Part shown: positions 25,213 through 42,510 of the stretch, one piece after another | Layout: the number at the start of each line of letters is the position of its first letter | Position numbering within the stretch: the first letter of the stretch is position 1 | From: Paraspadella gotoi | Taxonomy: Eukaryota > Chaetognatha | Assembly (NCBI GenBank): GCA_051294375.1 | Contig: CM119268.1 | Coordinates: forward strand, 15,811,103-15,875,102 | DNA length: 64,000 bases | Reading direction: 5' to 3' | Position numbers and translations under genes: made by a program | The notes under the pieces: model-generated | What the model was told of the DNA's origin: nothing | Seen by the model: only the letters and a program-made list of their open reading frames with translations | The model's database searches: none

Positions 25213-28200
25213 NNNNNNNNNNNNNNNNNNNNNNNNNNNNNNNNNNNNNNNNNNNNNNNNNNNNNNNNNNNNNNNNNNNNNNNNNNNNNNNNNNNNNNNN
25301 NNNNNNNNNNNNNTCTCTCTCTCTCTCTCTCTCACAGATCGCTTCCAACATCTCGGACGCTTAATCTTCAAGACGAAAATTAGAAGCGGAAAGAAGGGAC
25401 AGAGGGAGAGAGGAGAGAAGGAGGAAGAGGAGGGGAGGAAGCAGTGAAAGAGAAAGGAAGCCTTTCCAAAAAAATAAATAAATAAATAAAACAAAAGTAA
25501 ATATAGCAATTAGGATAACATAAATTGAAATGGCTAATGAAAGTGTATTAAGACAAAGAGTAGCCTGATCAGAAATCAGGATTAGGCTTATTTCATTTAA
25601 GACCAAAAAAAAAAGAAAACCGTTTGCCCGCAAAATAAAAAGAAAAAAGCCCCCGAGGGTTCGGAGGAAAAAAAAAGCCTCGCTACCCGGTGGTCGAGGT
25701 CCTAAAAACCCCACACACCCTCGCACCTCAATCTCCTCCGGACCCCAACGAAAGTAAAAGAGGTGGAAGAAAAATGGACGGGGATTAAAATGAGGGAAAA
25801 TAGGGTTGGGAGTTGAAGGCTAAACACCGAACAGAGACAGAGACCGAAAAGGAAAGCGTGTCATGAGACGGAACTTGGTGAAGAAAGAAAGTTAGGAAAA
25901 AAAAATAAAGGAAAAGATTAAAGAAAAATGGGAAGAGGGAAGATTGAAGGGAAAGAGTGAAAAGCCGAAGACGGAGGGAGGAGTAGATGTTAAGATAAGG
26001 AAGGGGAAATTAAAAGATTCTGAGGATGAAAGGATGAATTAAATAAGAAGAAGATGTTTGGCTGGGTGCAATCGCTTTTTATTTATTAATATTTGAAATA
26101 ATATCTTCTCTCTCTCTCTTCTCTCCTCTCTCTACATCTCGTCTTCTACTTCTCTCTTCATTCTCTCCTCTCTCTCTCGTCCCAACAATCAGCCAGATTC
26201 TCCTCAAGTACGTAGGAATATCGGTTTTATACAGAGGTGTAATTGAAAATCTCTCGCTGTTACTTTGAATGGAAAGAGCATTCTGGTTTTTTTTTTTTTC
26301 TTCCAAAAATCAGAGCCCATCGGTTTCTCAAAAGGTGTGGTGAAGTTTAAAGTAAAAGGTTGCATTTTGTTTTTGTTGTTTTCTGCTCTTTTTCTTTGTC
26401 GGCACTTTCACTCTACTTCTTCTCTTTCTTTCTTCTGGTTCTCCTTGTCTTCTTTCTTTCTATCTCTTTTCTCGCTCTTTCTTTTCTTTAATTTATTATT
26501 TATTTATTGTTCTATTTAATTTTATATATATGTTATTTATTTATTTAATTATTCTATCTTATATCTGATATGATATTTATTCTTTTTTTTTTTCGTTTTT
26601 TTCTTTTTTCGTTCTTTTTTTCTCTATTACTTTATCTATTTATTTATTCATTGCATTCATTCATTCATTCATTCATTCATTCATTCATTCATTCATTCAT
26701 TCATCATTTATTTTATTTCTTTAATTTCTTTATTTCTTTATTTCTTTCTTTCTTTTCTTTCCTTGATTTTTTCTTTTTTCATTATTTCATCTTTTTCTGT
26801 TTAATATTTTCCAATTTCGGTTCCTTTTTCATCTCTCAAACGCCTACTACAAAAACTTTTCCGAATAATATAATTTTTTTTTCTGGACGCCAAGAAACCA
26901 AAATCTCAACTTCTCAAATACGATATGAGATTAGAATAAGATATGGGAAGTTTTTCAAACAAAGACCTTTGAGTATATTTTTTACCGAAAGTTTAAAAAA
27001 ATAAAAAATAACAAAGTTATTCTGAATTAAGCATTTTCAAGGACCGTTTAATCTTTTAAACTAAACGAGTCGTGAAGCCTTTAAACCCTTATCTAACACC
27101 ACATGATTCGTTAACGTCGGTATAGCAGTTATTGATTTAAGCAGATTTTTCAAGAAGCATACTACATCAAACTCTCAAAAGAAAAAAAACTGAAAAAAAA
27201 AAACCCCACGTGAATCGAGGGCCTATAAATTTTTCACACTGTCTACAGGTAAACAAGATTTAATAAGCTCCCCATTCCACTTGAAGCGGATGCCGATAGA
27301 AGGGTCTTCAGAGACGGTTCCCTCCTCCCCCTCGACGCCCCCACTCCTCCCTCTTTGCCTCTCGCTCCATCTCATCTCTTGAGAAGAAATTTCAAGAAAA
27401 ATCTGGACCTTGTTAAATTATCTTAAGGTAAATGGGAAAATAAAGGGGGAAGGCTCGAATTTCTCAAAGGTAAAAAAAATTCATCTCATTTTATCGGCGA
27501 AAGATGAAGAGATAACGGGGTTTTTGTTTTTATCGAAGAAAAGTCAAAGATATTTAATACTTTTTTCAAAGTTTTTTTTTTTTTAAATATCAAACAAACG
27601 TTAAGAAATGAATATTTTCTTCGATAAAAACCGATAACAAAGACGACAACAAAGTATAAGATTCTATTTCCATGGATTAAAAGAAAACGATGACTTGTCA
27701 TGGATACAAAATCGATGCAAAGCAGACGACGATAACGACAACGACGAAGACGACGACGAATATAATGATAAATTTTCGTGTAATCGAAAGCCAATTACAA
27801 AATAGTTACGGTCTTTTGAATTGCCTCCGTTATTAGAAAAAAAAAACCCAAAAAAATGTATTCCTTATATTAAGCTTAATCTTAGTAGTTCTTAATTAGT
27901 TCTTACTTTTCATTCGTTTATATATAGGTACATCGATGTCTTCTCTCGTCTCGTACTCAGTCGACGTCATCCTTTAATCCCGTTGTTATTCTTTTCAAGA
28001 AAAGCCCCCTCCTATATAATGTCCATTGTTTTTCCCGCTATCTCTTCTTAATAAATAAACCGCATAGAAATTCTTTCAAGTGTGGTTGGCTTAAGACAAC
28101 CACCTGGGGACAGCAGGCATAAAGAGCGAGAGAGAGAGAGAGGCAGAGAGAGAGAGAGCGTTCAATTTCTTCGGTTGCTCCTCACCGCGCCGCATTAAAG

Positions 28201-28656
28201 CGTCTTCATTGTTATTCCTCGGCGTCGTGAGAAAAGCCTGAGAAGAAAACGCTTCTCGATGGCGTTCTCCTTTTGTTACTTAGACGTCCGTAATCCTCGG
28301 GAATCAAAATCACCGAACAGCGACATCTGAAGACAAAGGATAGAATTAGTATAAAAAAATAAAGAAAAGAGAATCTGAAGACGAATTATGGAGACATCCT
28401 GGAAAATGAAAAAAAAGAAGGATGCAGACTTGATTCTTATTAAATAAATAATAAATAAACGAAATGAGTTCAGTGATCCCAACTAATTCAATCATGCTCA
28501 CTAGTTTAATTTTCTGTACATTTCTTATCAAAACAGTAATTGGCAAATATTGTAAACGGGGACGAAAGTATTTTTTTGAATGGCTCAAAAATGTCTAGGG
28601 TCTATAAACAGTACTTTTTTATCTGTTTGTATGTATATTTCTTCTCAATCTCTCTC

Positions 28657-28694
<38 letters not shown>

Positions 28695-29309
28695 ACGTCC
28701 TTCTCTCTTCTCTCTCTCTCTCTCTCAGTCTGCCTCTCTCTCTCTCTCGTCTCATCTCTCTCTCGATAGAGAACCGGACTTTACGCAAGACAAAGGAGCT
28801 TATTATATTTAATGGCTAGAAAAAGTCAGAGGACCGTGAAAGGAGGAGGCAAAGACAAAGCCTCCGTCCTGCGAAGAAAATGAATTTAATTAGGGGCGGG
28901 GCGAAACGGGAAACGGGGGGGTGTTCGGGTGCTCTGGTGCTGCGGAACGGAAGGGGAAGTGGGGGGGGGGTGAACTCGAGAAAATGTTTGGATATCATAA
29001 AGAAATATTTTACCGATTAAATGATCATTAGGCTACAATAGGAATATACGAAAATTCACTTGGTGAAATGTATTACCCAAAACTGTTATCGTTCAAACCC
29101 TTTCTATGTTAAAAATAACTGATAAATGAATAGCTAAAGATGATTTGTTTGGTCCTGATTAAAATCTGTTATTTATTGTGTAATATGTTTAGTATATATC
29201 CACAGTTCTCAGCTTAATCTTTCTCTTCTTCGTCTTCGTCATAGTCATTATCATCATCTGCATCACCATCCATCCTTTGGCCTCGCGACGGGCATCACGT
29301 CATACATGA

Positions 29310-29359
<50 letters not shown>

Positions 29360-29362
29360 CCT

Positions 29363-29396
<34 letters not shown>

Positions 29397-29800
29397 AGCT
29401 CGTCTCTCATCTCTCTCTCTTCTCTCTCTCTCATCTCTCTCTCTCTCTCTTCTCTCATCTCTCACCTCTCAATCATTTTCCTCAATCTCCCCCCTTCCCT
29501 TTTGTTCTCCACCAGTTTTTCTCTTTCCTTTTTTAATAAGCGAAACCTCATTAATTTTTGTTTCTCCCTTTAAGAAAAAAGGCCCGTCACGTACCACCGC
29601 GCCTCTCGAGTCGGCCCGTCCTTTACACACCCCCCCCCTCTCCTCTTTCTCTCTTACGTGTATATTTGATCTGATTCTTTCGAATGTAATTTGAATATTT
29701 CTTCCTTTCTGACTCTTTCTCTCCTCCTTTGCTTCCTCTCCCCCTTAATCTTACGCCAGCGTTGACCACGACGGCGAAGAGGAGAGAAGAGAAGAGAGAG

Positions 29801-29840
<40 letters not shown>

Positions 29841-29862
29841 AGAGAGAGAGGAGAGAGAGAGA

Positions 29863-29913
<51 letters not shown>

Positions 29914-31208
29914 GGAGCGCGTTCACTGTCCCTTTTAATCTCTTCGTTTCTTTCCTCCTCCTATCTCTTTTTTTTTCGGACTTCTCTCTCTCTCATCTCT
30001 CTCCTTCTCTCTTCTCCTCTCATCTCTCGTCTCTCCCCTCTCTCCTCTCTCTCCTCTCTCTTCTCATCTCATATCTCGTTCTCTCTCTCTCTCTCACATC
30101 TCTCCTCTCCTCTCTCTCATTCTCCCCTCTCTCCTTCTCCCTGAAGTGTCCCTCTCCTCCGTCTCTCTCTCTCTGCTCCTCCTCTCACTCTCTTCGCCTC
30201 TCTCCCTCTCTCTCGTCTCTCGGATCTATTCGTTCTTCCTCTCACTAGATTTCTTTTTCTTTTTCTTTCCTCCTCGGGGAAAGACCGGGGAATAATTCTT
30301 TGTTGATATTCCAATTTCACAAGAACGAGATTTTCTCCCTGAAATTCCACTTTTAAAACGAAAAAAAAAACGACAGAAAAAAAAAAAAAAAAAAAAAAAA
30401 AGCAACGAGGGAAAAGGAACGTTTTAAAACGTTCCTCCTTTTTTTCGTTTTAACTTTTAACCTATAGTTTTTTTAGTAATATTTTTTATTCAACCTGTTT
30501 CCCTTTTTTCAATGTTTGATGCCGCATTGTTTTCGTGAGTTTTTACTGGTCAAAGATCGAGATGGTCAAACAAGTCATTTCAAAGAGAGTGAGAGCGCGT
30601 TACTAGTTTACTAACTTTTGTAGCGTTACCAACTTTTATGAATATTTTTTCAAATATCATATACATTTTTACTTTTTTGTATTTGTTTTAAGCCAAAATA
30701 ATTTCAATCATTGATTATTTCCCCTTTCTGGCGCTTCGTTTAAAAGTTAAAACACGAAATTCCCCGGAAAAAAAAAACCAAAAGTTTATTTTGGTTCCAG
30801 TGGCGAAATTCTATTTTGACCAATCGTTAACTAAACAGGAGGTGAAAGCAAAAAAGAAATCAGGGACGAAAATGTCGGGTCGAGGGACGAGGTAAGGTCG
30901 GGCGCGACTGGATTGAGCCGATTTATATTCAAATTTTAATTTAGCCGATTAGGAAGTAAATAAATTGAAAAATCAATTCGAAAAGAAAGATCAATGGTTG
31001 GAAAAATCGGTGGGGAAAAGTAATGAGAAAGAATTCGGGCGTAAAGGTAAGGAAAATGGGTGAGGGCTCGGACTTGAAAGATATAAGAGGGTGAGGTCTG
31101 GTTAAATCGACGATCGAAATGGCGTCGATTCGTATCAACGGTTGTCGAAGGCAGCTAAAAGATTTTAATGGTCATTTCAGAATTCGCGGAAAAAAAACCG
31201 CTCGTTAT

Positions 31209-31305
<97 letters not shown>

Positions 31306-31869
31306 GGCTAAAAAGATAAAATCCAGAGACGATATCCATAATTTTTTAAGGTTTTTCAATTTTTTCTCTAACGATTTTTCTGTGGCTTTTATCCTTTTAA
31401 TTTCCGTTCGATTATCAATCTTTGGTCATTTTGTTGGCATAAAATTAAAAAAAAAACCTTCTAATCGGGAAACACGCGCCTTTGATTTCACGCCACGCAA
31501 AGGATTCTATCTCTTGTTGTAGTTGTTGTTTTTTTTGTTTTTATTTTTATGTTTTGTTTCTCCGCCGCCGACATTAAAATTTAAATCCTCTTTGTTTTCT
31601 TACGGAAACAAAAAGCAGCAAAAATTCATCGAACGAACTGAAAGATTGAAAATGATTGAAAAGAGATATTTAGTCGGATAACTAAATATCTATTTGTTTA
31701 TTTATCTAAACTTCGATCACGATATCTTTCTATGCATATTTTTAGCTATTTTCTATTATATGTGCTTATCTGTCTAAATCCTCTCGCTCAGCGTTTGACC
31801 AAAGGAGTGAAAAATTTTAAGAGAGAGAAGAAGAGAAGACGAGAGAGAAAATGAGAGGGGTAAGGAGGG

Positions 31870-31911
<42 letters not shown>

Positions 31912-33060
31912 TGAAACCTTTCTCTTTTTTCCTCCCTTTATTTCCTCCTTCTGGTCATTTCTTCTTTCACTGGAGAGATTTTTTTTCATTTTAAACCTTT
32001 TCTTTTTCCCTTTTTTTTTAATTTCCACTATTTTTTTNNNNNNNNNNNNNNNNNNNNNNNNNNNNNNNNNNNNNNNNNNNNNNNNNNNNNNNNNNNNNNN
32101 NNNNNNNNNNNNNNNNNNNNNNNNNNNNNNNNNNNNNNNNNNNNNNNNNNNNNNNNNNNNNNNNNNNNNNNNNNNNNNNNNNNNNNNNNNNNNNNNNNNN
32201 NNNNNNNNNNNNNNNNNNNNNNNNNNNNNNNNNNNNNNNNNNNNNNNNNNNNNNNNNNNNNNNNNNNNNNGAGTGGCGCGAGAAGACGCCATGTTGTGGC
32301 AGCGCCGCGGCGACGCCGCTCGCGGCCGTCCCTGCAGCGCTTCTGCCGCCGTCGAGGCGTTGTCCACTTCGCGCACGACTTTTCCCTCCCCCCGCTTTTA
32401 ATCAGATGCTGCATCACAAGCCTCGGAGACGAAAGGAGGGAGGGAGTAGAAGGGGCGTGGGTGGAGAGTTGGGGGGGAAAAAAGGTAGGATGAAGGAGAT
32501 AAGAAAAAAAGTGGAAAGGTGGTTTTTTAAGGAAGACGGTCGGTCGGTCGGTCACGCACGAAGGAGAGGTGGGGAGAGATAGAGAGTGAATGAGGAGAAC
32601 CGCATCCCGCGCGAGGAAAGAAAAAGATGACAGGAGATGTGGAAGGGGGGGAGAGGGGGGAAAAGATTAAATAAAAAGAAATGAATGGGAGGAGGGAGAG
32701 ATATTTGAAACTGGCGCTTTTTTTCGTTTTCTCTCTTCGTCATTGTTGAGAAAATTACACAGGCTCGTATGTATGTATAATGGTTATCTAGCTCGCTGAT
32801 AAGAATACGTACGGTATAATTTATTTTGATGAAAATCCTCCATTCTAAGTGCTCTCTCTCTCTCTCTCTCTCNNNNNNNNNNNNNNNNNNNNNNNNNNNN
32901 NNNNNNNNNNNNNNNNNNNNNNNNNNNNNNNNNNNNNNNNNNNNNNNNNNNNNNNNNNNNNNNNNNNNNNNNNNNNNNNNNNNNNNNNNNNNNNNNNNNN
33001 NNNNNNNNNNNNNNNNNNNNNNNNNNNNNNNNNNNNNNNNNNNNNNNNNNNNNNNNNNNG
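23641..33060. other. Gap-rich, repeat-rich region without a supported gene
   Basis: Gaps lie at 24095-24276, 24394-24682, 25213-25313 (inside a (CT)n run), 32038-32270 and 32873-33059. Other contents are pyrimidine-rich DNA at 23641-23885, an (ATTC)n run at 26650-26704, CT tracts at 28652-28770 and 29320-29480, GA at 29795-29915, a CT-rich block at 29980-30220 and GA at 31210-31302. A GC-rich CpG segment with GACGCCATGTTG at 32271-32400 could be promoter DNA. I see no conserved protein frame. Confidence 0.45.
31210..31302. repeat. (GA)n microsatellite
   Basis: About 92 bp of pure GA. Confidence 0.97.
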
Positions 33061-38021
<4,961 letters not shown>

Positions 38022-38146
38022 TCACGGCCATCCGGCGACCTCCTTCCGGCAAATGGGGCAAGATCCGGTCTCCAGCAACCAGGTTCGGACGCATTGGCCG
38101 TCGAACACGTGACCGCAATCGGGCAACTGAGTCAATTGTGCGCCCT
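38022..38146 (-). CDS. RING gene exon 14, second half of RING and stop
   Basis: The acceptor CTTTTGTTCTCACACAG after a 69-nt intron joins in phase to give CLADFKEGAQLTQLPDCGHV, then FDGQCVRTWL and CPICRKEVAGWP before TGA. Spacing is that of RING-H2, C-x2-C-x15-C-x-H-x2-D-x2-C-x10-C-x2-C. Asp sits where a His or Cys normally binds zinc. Only five residues follow the RING. Confidence 0.85.
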
Positions 38147-39577
38147 CTGTGTGAGAACAAAAGGGCAAATGTTTATCGTGTTCATTCTCTTTGACCTGGA
38201 AAAGCTATCAAAAACCTTTAAAATCCGCGAGACAGATGGCGCAGGTCGTTTGAGTGACGAAAGCCACGGCCGGCGTCTTCGACGGGATACGAACCTCCGT
38301 CTCTTCCTCCTTTTCTCCATCGCCCGCCTCCTCCTCCTCCTCCTCCTCCTCGGCAACTGGCAGGCGAATCTGCGACCGACTTCGTCCCACAGGACTTTGC
38401 GGCGGCGTCGGCGTCGGCGTATCGATTCGAGGCGGACGATCGGTTTCGCCGCCTTCAAGGACGCCGCTGAAGCCCCCGTCACTTCCCACCTTCTGCCTCG
38501 TGAAATCGATGGTGGGCAGCGCCTCGATGACGTCGACGGGCAGACCAGGCGCCCTCGTCGTCGACGACGTTTCCAACTCCTCGAAGTCCGACGCCTCCAT
38601 CTCCATCGTTCGATCGACGAGGAACTCGAGCCAAAGGTGCGCCTCCGGAGGGAGGCTGTTGGCCGAGATGCCGGAGTCGTCGTCGTCGCTGACTGAAGTG
38701 TGTAAGAGGAGATGGGGTATGATAAAATAATTCAATTTAATAAAGAAACAAATTGTCATTAATTGATTCAGATTAACAAATTTAACGGGTCAGACCGACT
38801 GGTTAAGGTAAACTAGCAACTTTAATCGCTTTCCGCATTATTTTTTACAGATTGACTTACTCGAAAAGTTAAGTGTTTTTCTGTAACTCACTTTCAAAAG
38901 CGAGCCTCCCTCGATTATACCGACCCGGACGGACGAGAGACGTGAATATCCTCCTGTGCAGACTTTCGAAAAAGGCTTCGTTGGATTCGTCCGCCGGTTG
39001 GACCTCTGAACCCGAACTCATGTCCGTCGAATCAGGGGAAATAACCTTGGGGGTAAAAAGGGTCAAAGGTCCAAGATTCCAATTCTGCTGTTGTGGTCAT
39101 CATCATCTCACCTCCTCGAATCTCCTCTCCATCTCTTCCCTTCTCGTCGCCATCATCCACTCGTTCACCGCCGTCTCCCTCGCCAACTCTCTGTCCTGCT
39201 CCTCTAATCGCTCCAGCTCCGTTTGTCGCTCCAGCTCCTCCAACTCTTGCCTGACCTCGGCCAGTCGAAGACGATCCCGTCGCTCCAGGCTTTGCTCGCT
39301 GAGAGCGGAGCGCCGTCGAAGGCGTTGGAGCTGCTGGAATCGCTCCAGCTCTTCCACCGACTCCTCCATCGCCGACTCCAGAGCTTCGTTGACGACGCGT
39401 TGGCTCCGGTTGACGCGTTGATGCAGAGAGCTCAGGCGGTCCTTTGGATTCGACGTTTTTACAAATTCATTTCCTTTCCTTTCTTATTTCTTTCTCTGCT
39501 TTCTTTTTCTTCTTTCTTTCTTCTTTTCCTTCTTTCTTTCTTTCTTTCTTTTTCTTTCCTTTCTGTTCTTTCTTTCT

Positions 39578-39620
<43 letters not shown>

Positions 39621-42451
39621 CGTCATCCCAATTACCTCTATGTTCCGCTGTGTGTTACGGAATCTCTGTTCAAAGACGTCGAAGCATTCCTCCAACTGGT
39701 CGATCCCGTCCATGAGGTGCGCCCGGATGCTGCCCAAGGAAGACCCTTCCGTATTTCCTCGTTGCGCCAGAGAAGGTCCGTCGTCGTCGTCGTCACTATC
39801 GTCGTCGTTAACGTCGCCGTTAAGGACGTTGATGCGATGGTTGAGAGAAAGACCAAGATCGTCGTCGTCATCGTCGTCGTCGTCGTCGTCGTCATCTTCG
39901 AAATCATGGTCGTTCACGCAGCGAGGCAATTGCTGAAACTGTTTCCGCCGAAATGAATCAAGAATTTCGCGCAATTTGGGTGTTACAATTACTATATGTA
40001 GTTTTAAACAAACCTCAATATACATCATATATTTTTCGGTTCGCCATAAAGAAAAAATAAATAATTAAAACTTATTTTCAAAAATCCGCAAAACCCAAAT
40101 TGCTCGCGGAGATTCTATAAACATAGTGGCTTTCGACGGTGTCGTCATCGTCGTCGTCGTCATCCTCGTCGTCCACAAGGTGATGACAATTGCAGAAAGC
40201 GTCGGGCGACGTCGGCGCAGCCAAACCCTGCCTCTGCGTCGACGCTGCTGTCGGCAACGGACGCGGTAGGATTCGAGGCAGGCTCCGCGGTGAAGGCGTC
40301 GAAGGCGACGAAGAAGGAGCTTCGATTGTAAAAAGTCGAAACTAGGATTAGTATTTCTCCATTTGAATGACAACAATTCAAATAAACAAACTATATAGTA
40401 TATACAGCAGCGATGTTCCCAAATGACGTTCACAAAAGACGCTTTACCAACATCGTTGGCCGCGGTCGTCGTCTCCGTCGTCGTCACCGTCGTTGTTGTT
40501 GTCGACGTCGTCGTCGCGTCGCCACCTTCCAACGTCGGCAGAATCATGGGTTCCACTCGACGAGGGACTTGACGATGCGGAGGCGACCACGGCGGCCAGT
40601 GGGGTCGCTCGTATCGCGTGGGTACGGGCAGCGGGCGAACGGACGGAGGACTCCGCTCTTTTTTTTTTAAATTTGGTCAATTTTGCATTAATTATCGGCC
40701 ACGAACAACGGGCTTGTTAGTCTTAACCTCAATCCTGATCATTTACCCGCTGGAACTTCCTCGTTTTCATTCCGCTGACCTCCTCCGCCGCCCCCTTCTC
40801 CCCCTCCGTCTCTCGTCTCGGTCTCCTCAAGCAACGCCCCACTTCCTTCCACCTCAGTCGGCGTCCTCTCCGCCGCTTCTCTACGCAATCGACGAATGGT
40901 TCGAGTCGGCCAAAGCTGAATCGTTCCCAGCTGCGCCAGATTAGCGCCAACCCTGCTACTTCCGCCGCTGCCGCTCCCGCCCCAGCGCATCGGCAGTGGG
41001 CGATGAGGATCCGCTCCGGTCCGCCATCTCGATAGCACGTCGTCGACATCGTCGTCGTCATCGTCTTCGTCGCGGCGAGAGGATCGATGAGGACGGCCCA
41101 GCAGTTGTCGCGGCGAAGAATCCTCAGAGTTGTCCTTCAGGAAGTTTAGATTAAGTAATCATCAAATAAATCATCCAATCATCACCGTAAGCGATTCGAT
41201 CTTGATCGTTAAGGCATTTGAGGCGGGGTAGAAGGGCTCAAGTCAAAGAATTACAACAACGACTCCGAACTCCCCCACCTCCAGCGTCTCTTCAAAGAAA
41301 AAGTCGTCGTCTTCCGGGTTGAGGATCTCCATGAACCCGTTGGACGGCGACGCTCGATGCCGACGACAGGGAAGGCCGATGAAGGGCGACGGCGAGGGCG
41401 ACGAGGACGACGACCGCGCCGGTCCGGTCTCCATGGAAACGGCGTCGAAATTCAACGCGGCGTCGCGACGGCGAAGTCGACGTGTTGGAACCGAGGCGTT
41501 GTCGACGGTGGGCGGCCGCGGAAGACCGGGTGAAGAGGTCTTTACGGAATTGTGAAATTGCCGAATTTTAGGAAGCAACGAGAGATGAAAGAAAGGAGTC
41601 ATGAAACTCGCGTCGTTTATATGACGGAAAGATGAGAGAAACCAATCACAGCCCTCGTGAAGCCTCACAAAGAGTTACAATTCACATTTTTTTCCAGAAA
41701 TCTTTCAATCTCTCTCTTCCCTCTCTCCCCCTCTCTCTCCCCCCTCCTTCCTCAAACGCTCGGTCTCACCTCTTCTGCATCCTCTTCCCCAATCTCCACC
41801 AAGCCCCGACTGTGTCTTCTCCGCTGCATTACTGCCGCCACTCGTACCGCCCCGGTCGCCAAAGAGGCGGCGGTCAAGTTCGCCGCAGCCGCTGTCTCAG
41901 CCGCCGCCGACAAACCTGAGGCTGCCGCTGCGAGTTCTTCGTCGGCCGTTGGTCGCCGCGTCGGCTGCGTCGGCTGCGTCTGGGCCGACCTTCCTATGGA
42001 ACCAAAGCGGCGATCCAGTAGTTGACGAAAGTGTTGACGGAAAGAGGCCCGGAGTGGCTCGTCCGCTTCGTCGCCGCCCTCAGGAACGGGATCCGAAGAA
42101 GATGGCGGGCAGCAACGCGGGCAAAGCTCTTCGGGGACCAAGATGGTGGCGTTAGCGGTGGCGTTGCAGTTGACGGCGAAGTTGGTGGCGCCGAGGTGGG
42201 AATGCGAAGAGTTGGGCGGACGATCGTTTGGGTCTGGAGGATCGTCGCGGGAGGAGAACGTCGACTGAGGTCGCGTGGAGGCGCAGGCGGGTGGACGGGA
42301 GGTCGAGTCTCTTAGGACTAGGAAAATGTCAGATTTTCTATTGTAAACTCAAATTATCACTAATTCACTAATCAGCAGAAACTCTAGAGTTTATCGTTCA
42401 CCCACCAGAATCAATAAAATTTATCGCTTTTCTCTCTCTCTTCTCTCTTCT

Positions 42452-42510
<59 letters not shown>

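Noticed and set aside
38147-38215. A 20- or 27-nt micro-intron inside the RING finger
   Set aside because: An internal CAG gave very short intron options, but the acceptor CTTTTGTTCTCACACAG gives a normal 69-nt intron, the correct phase and the expected RING spacing.
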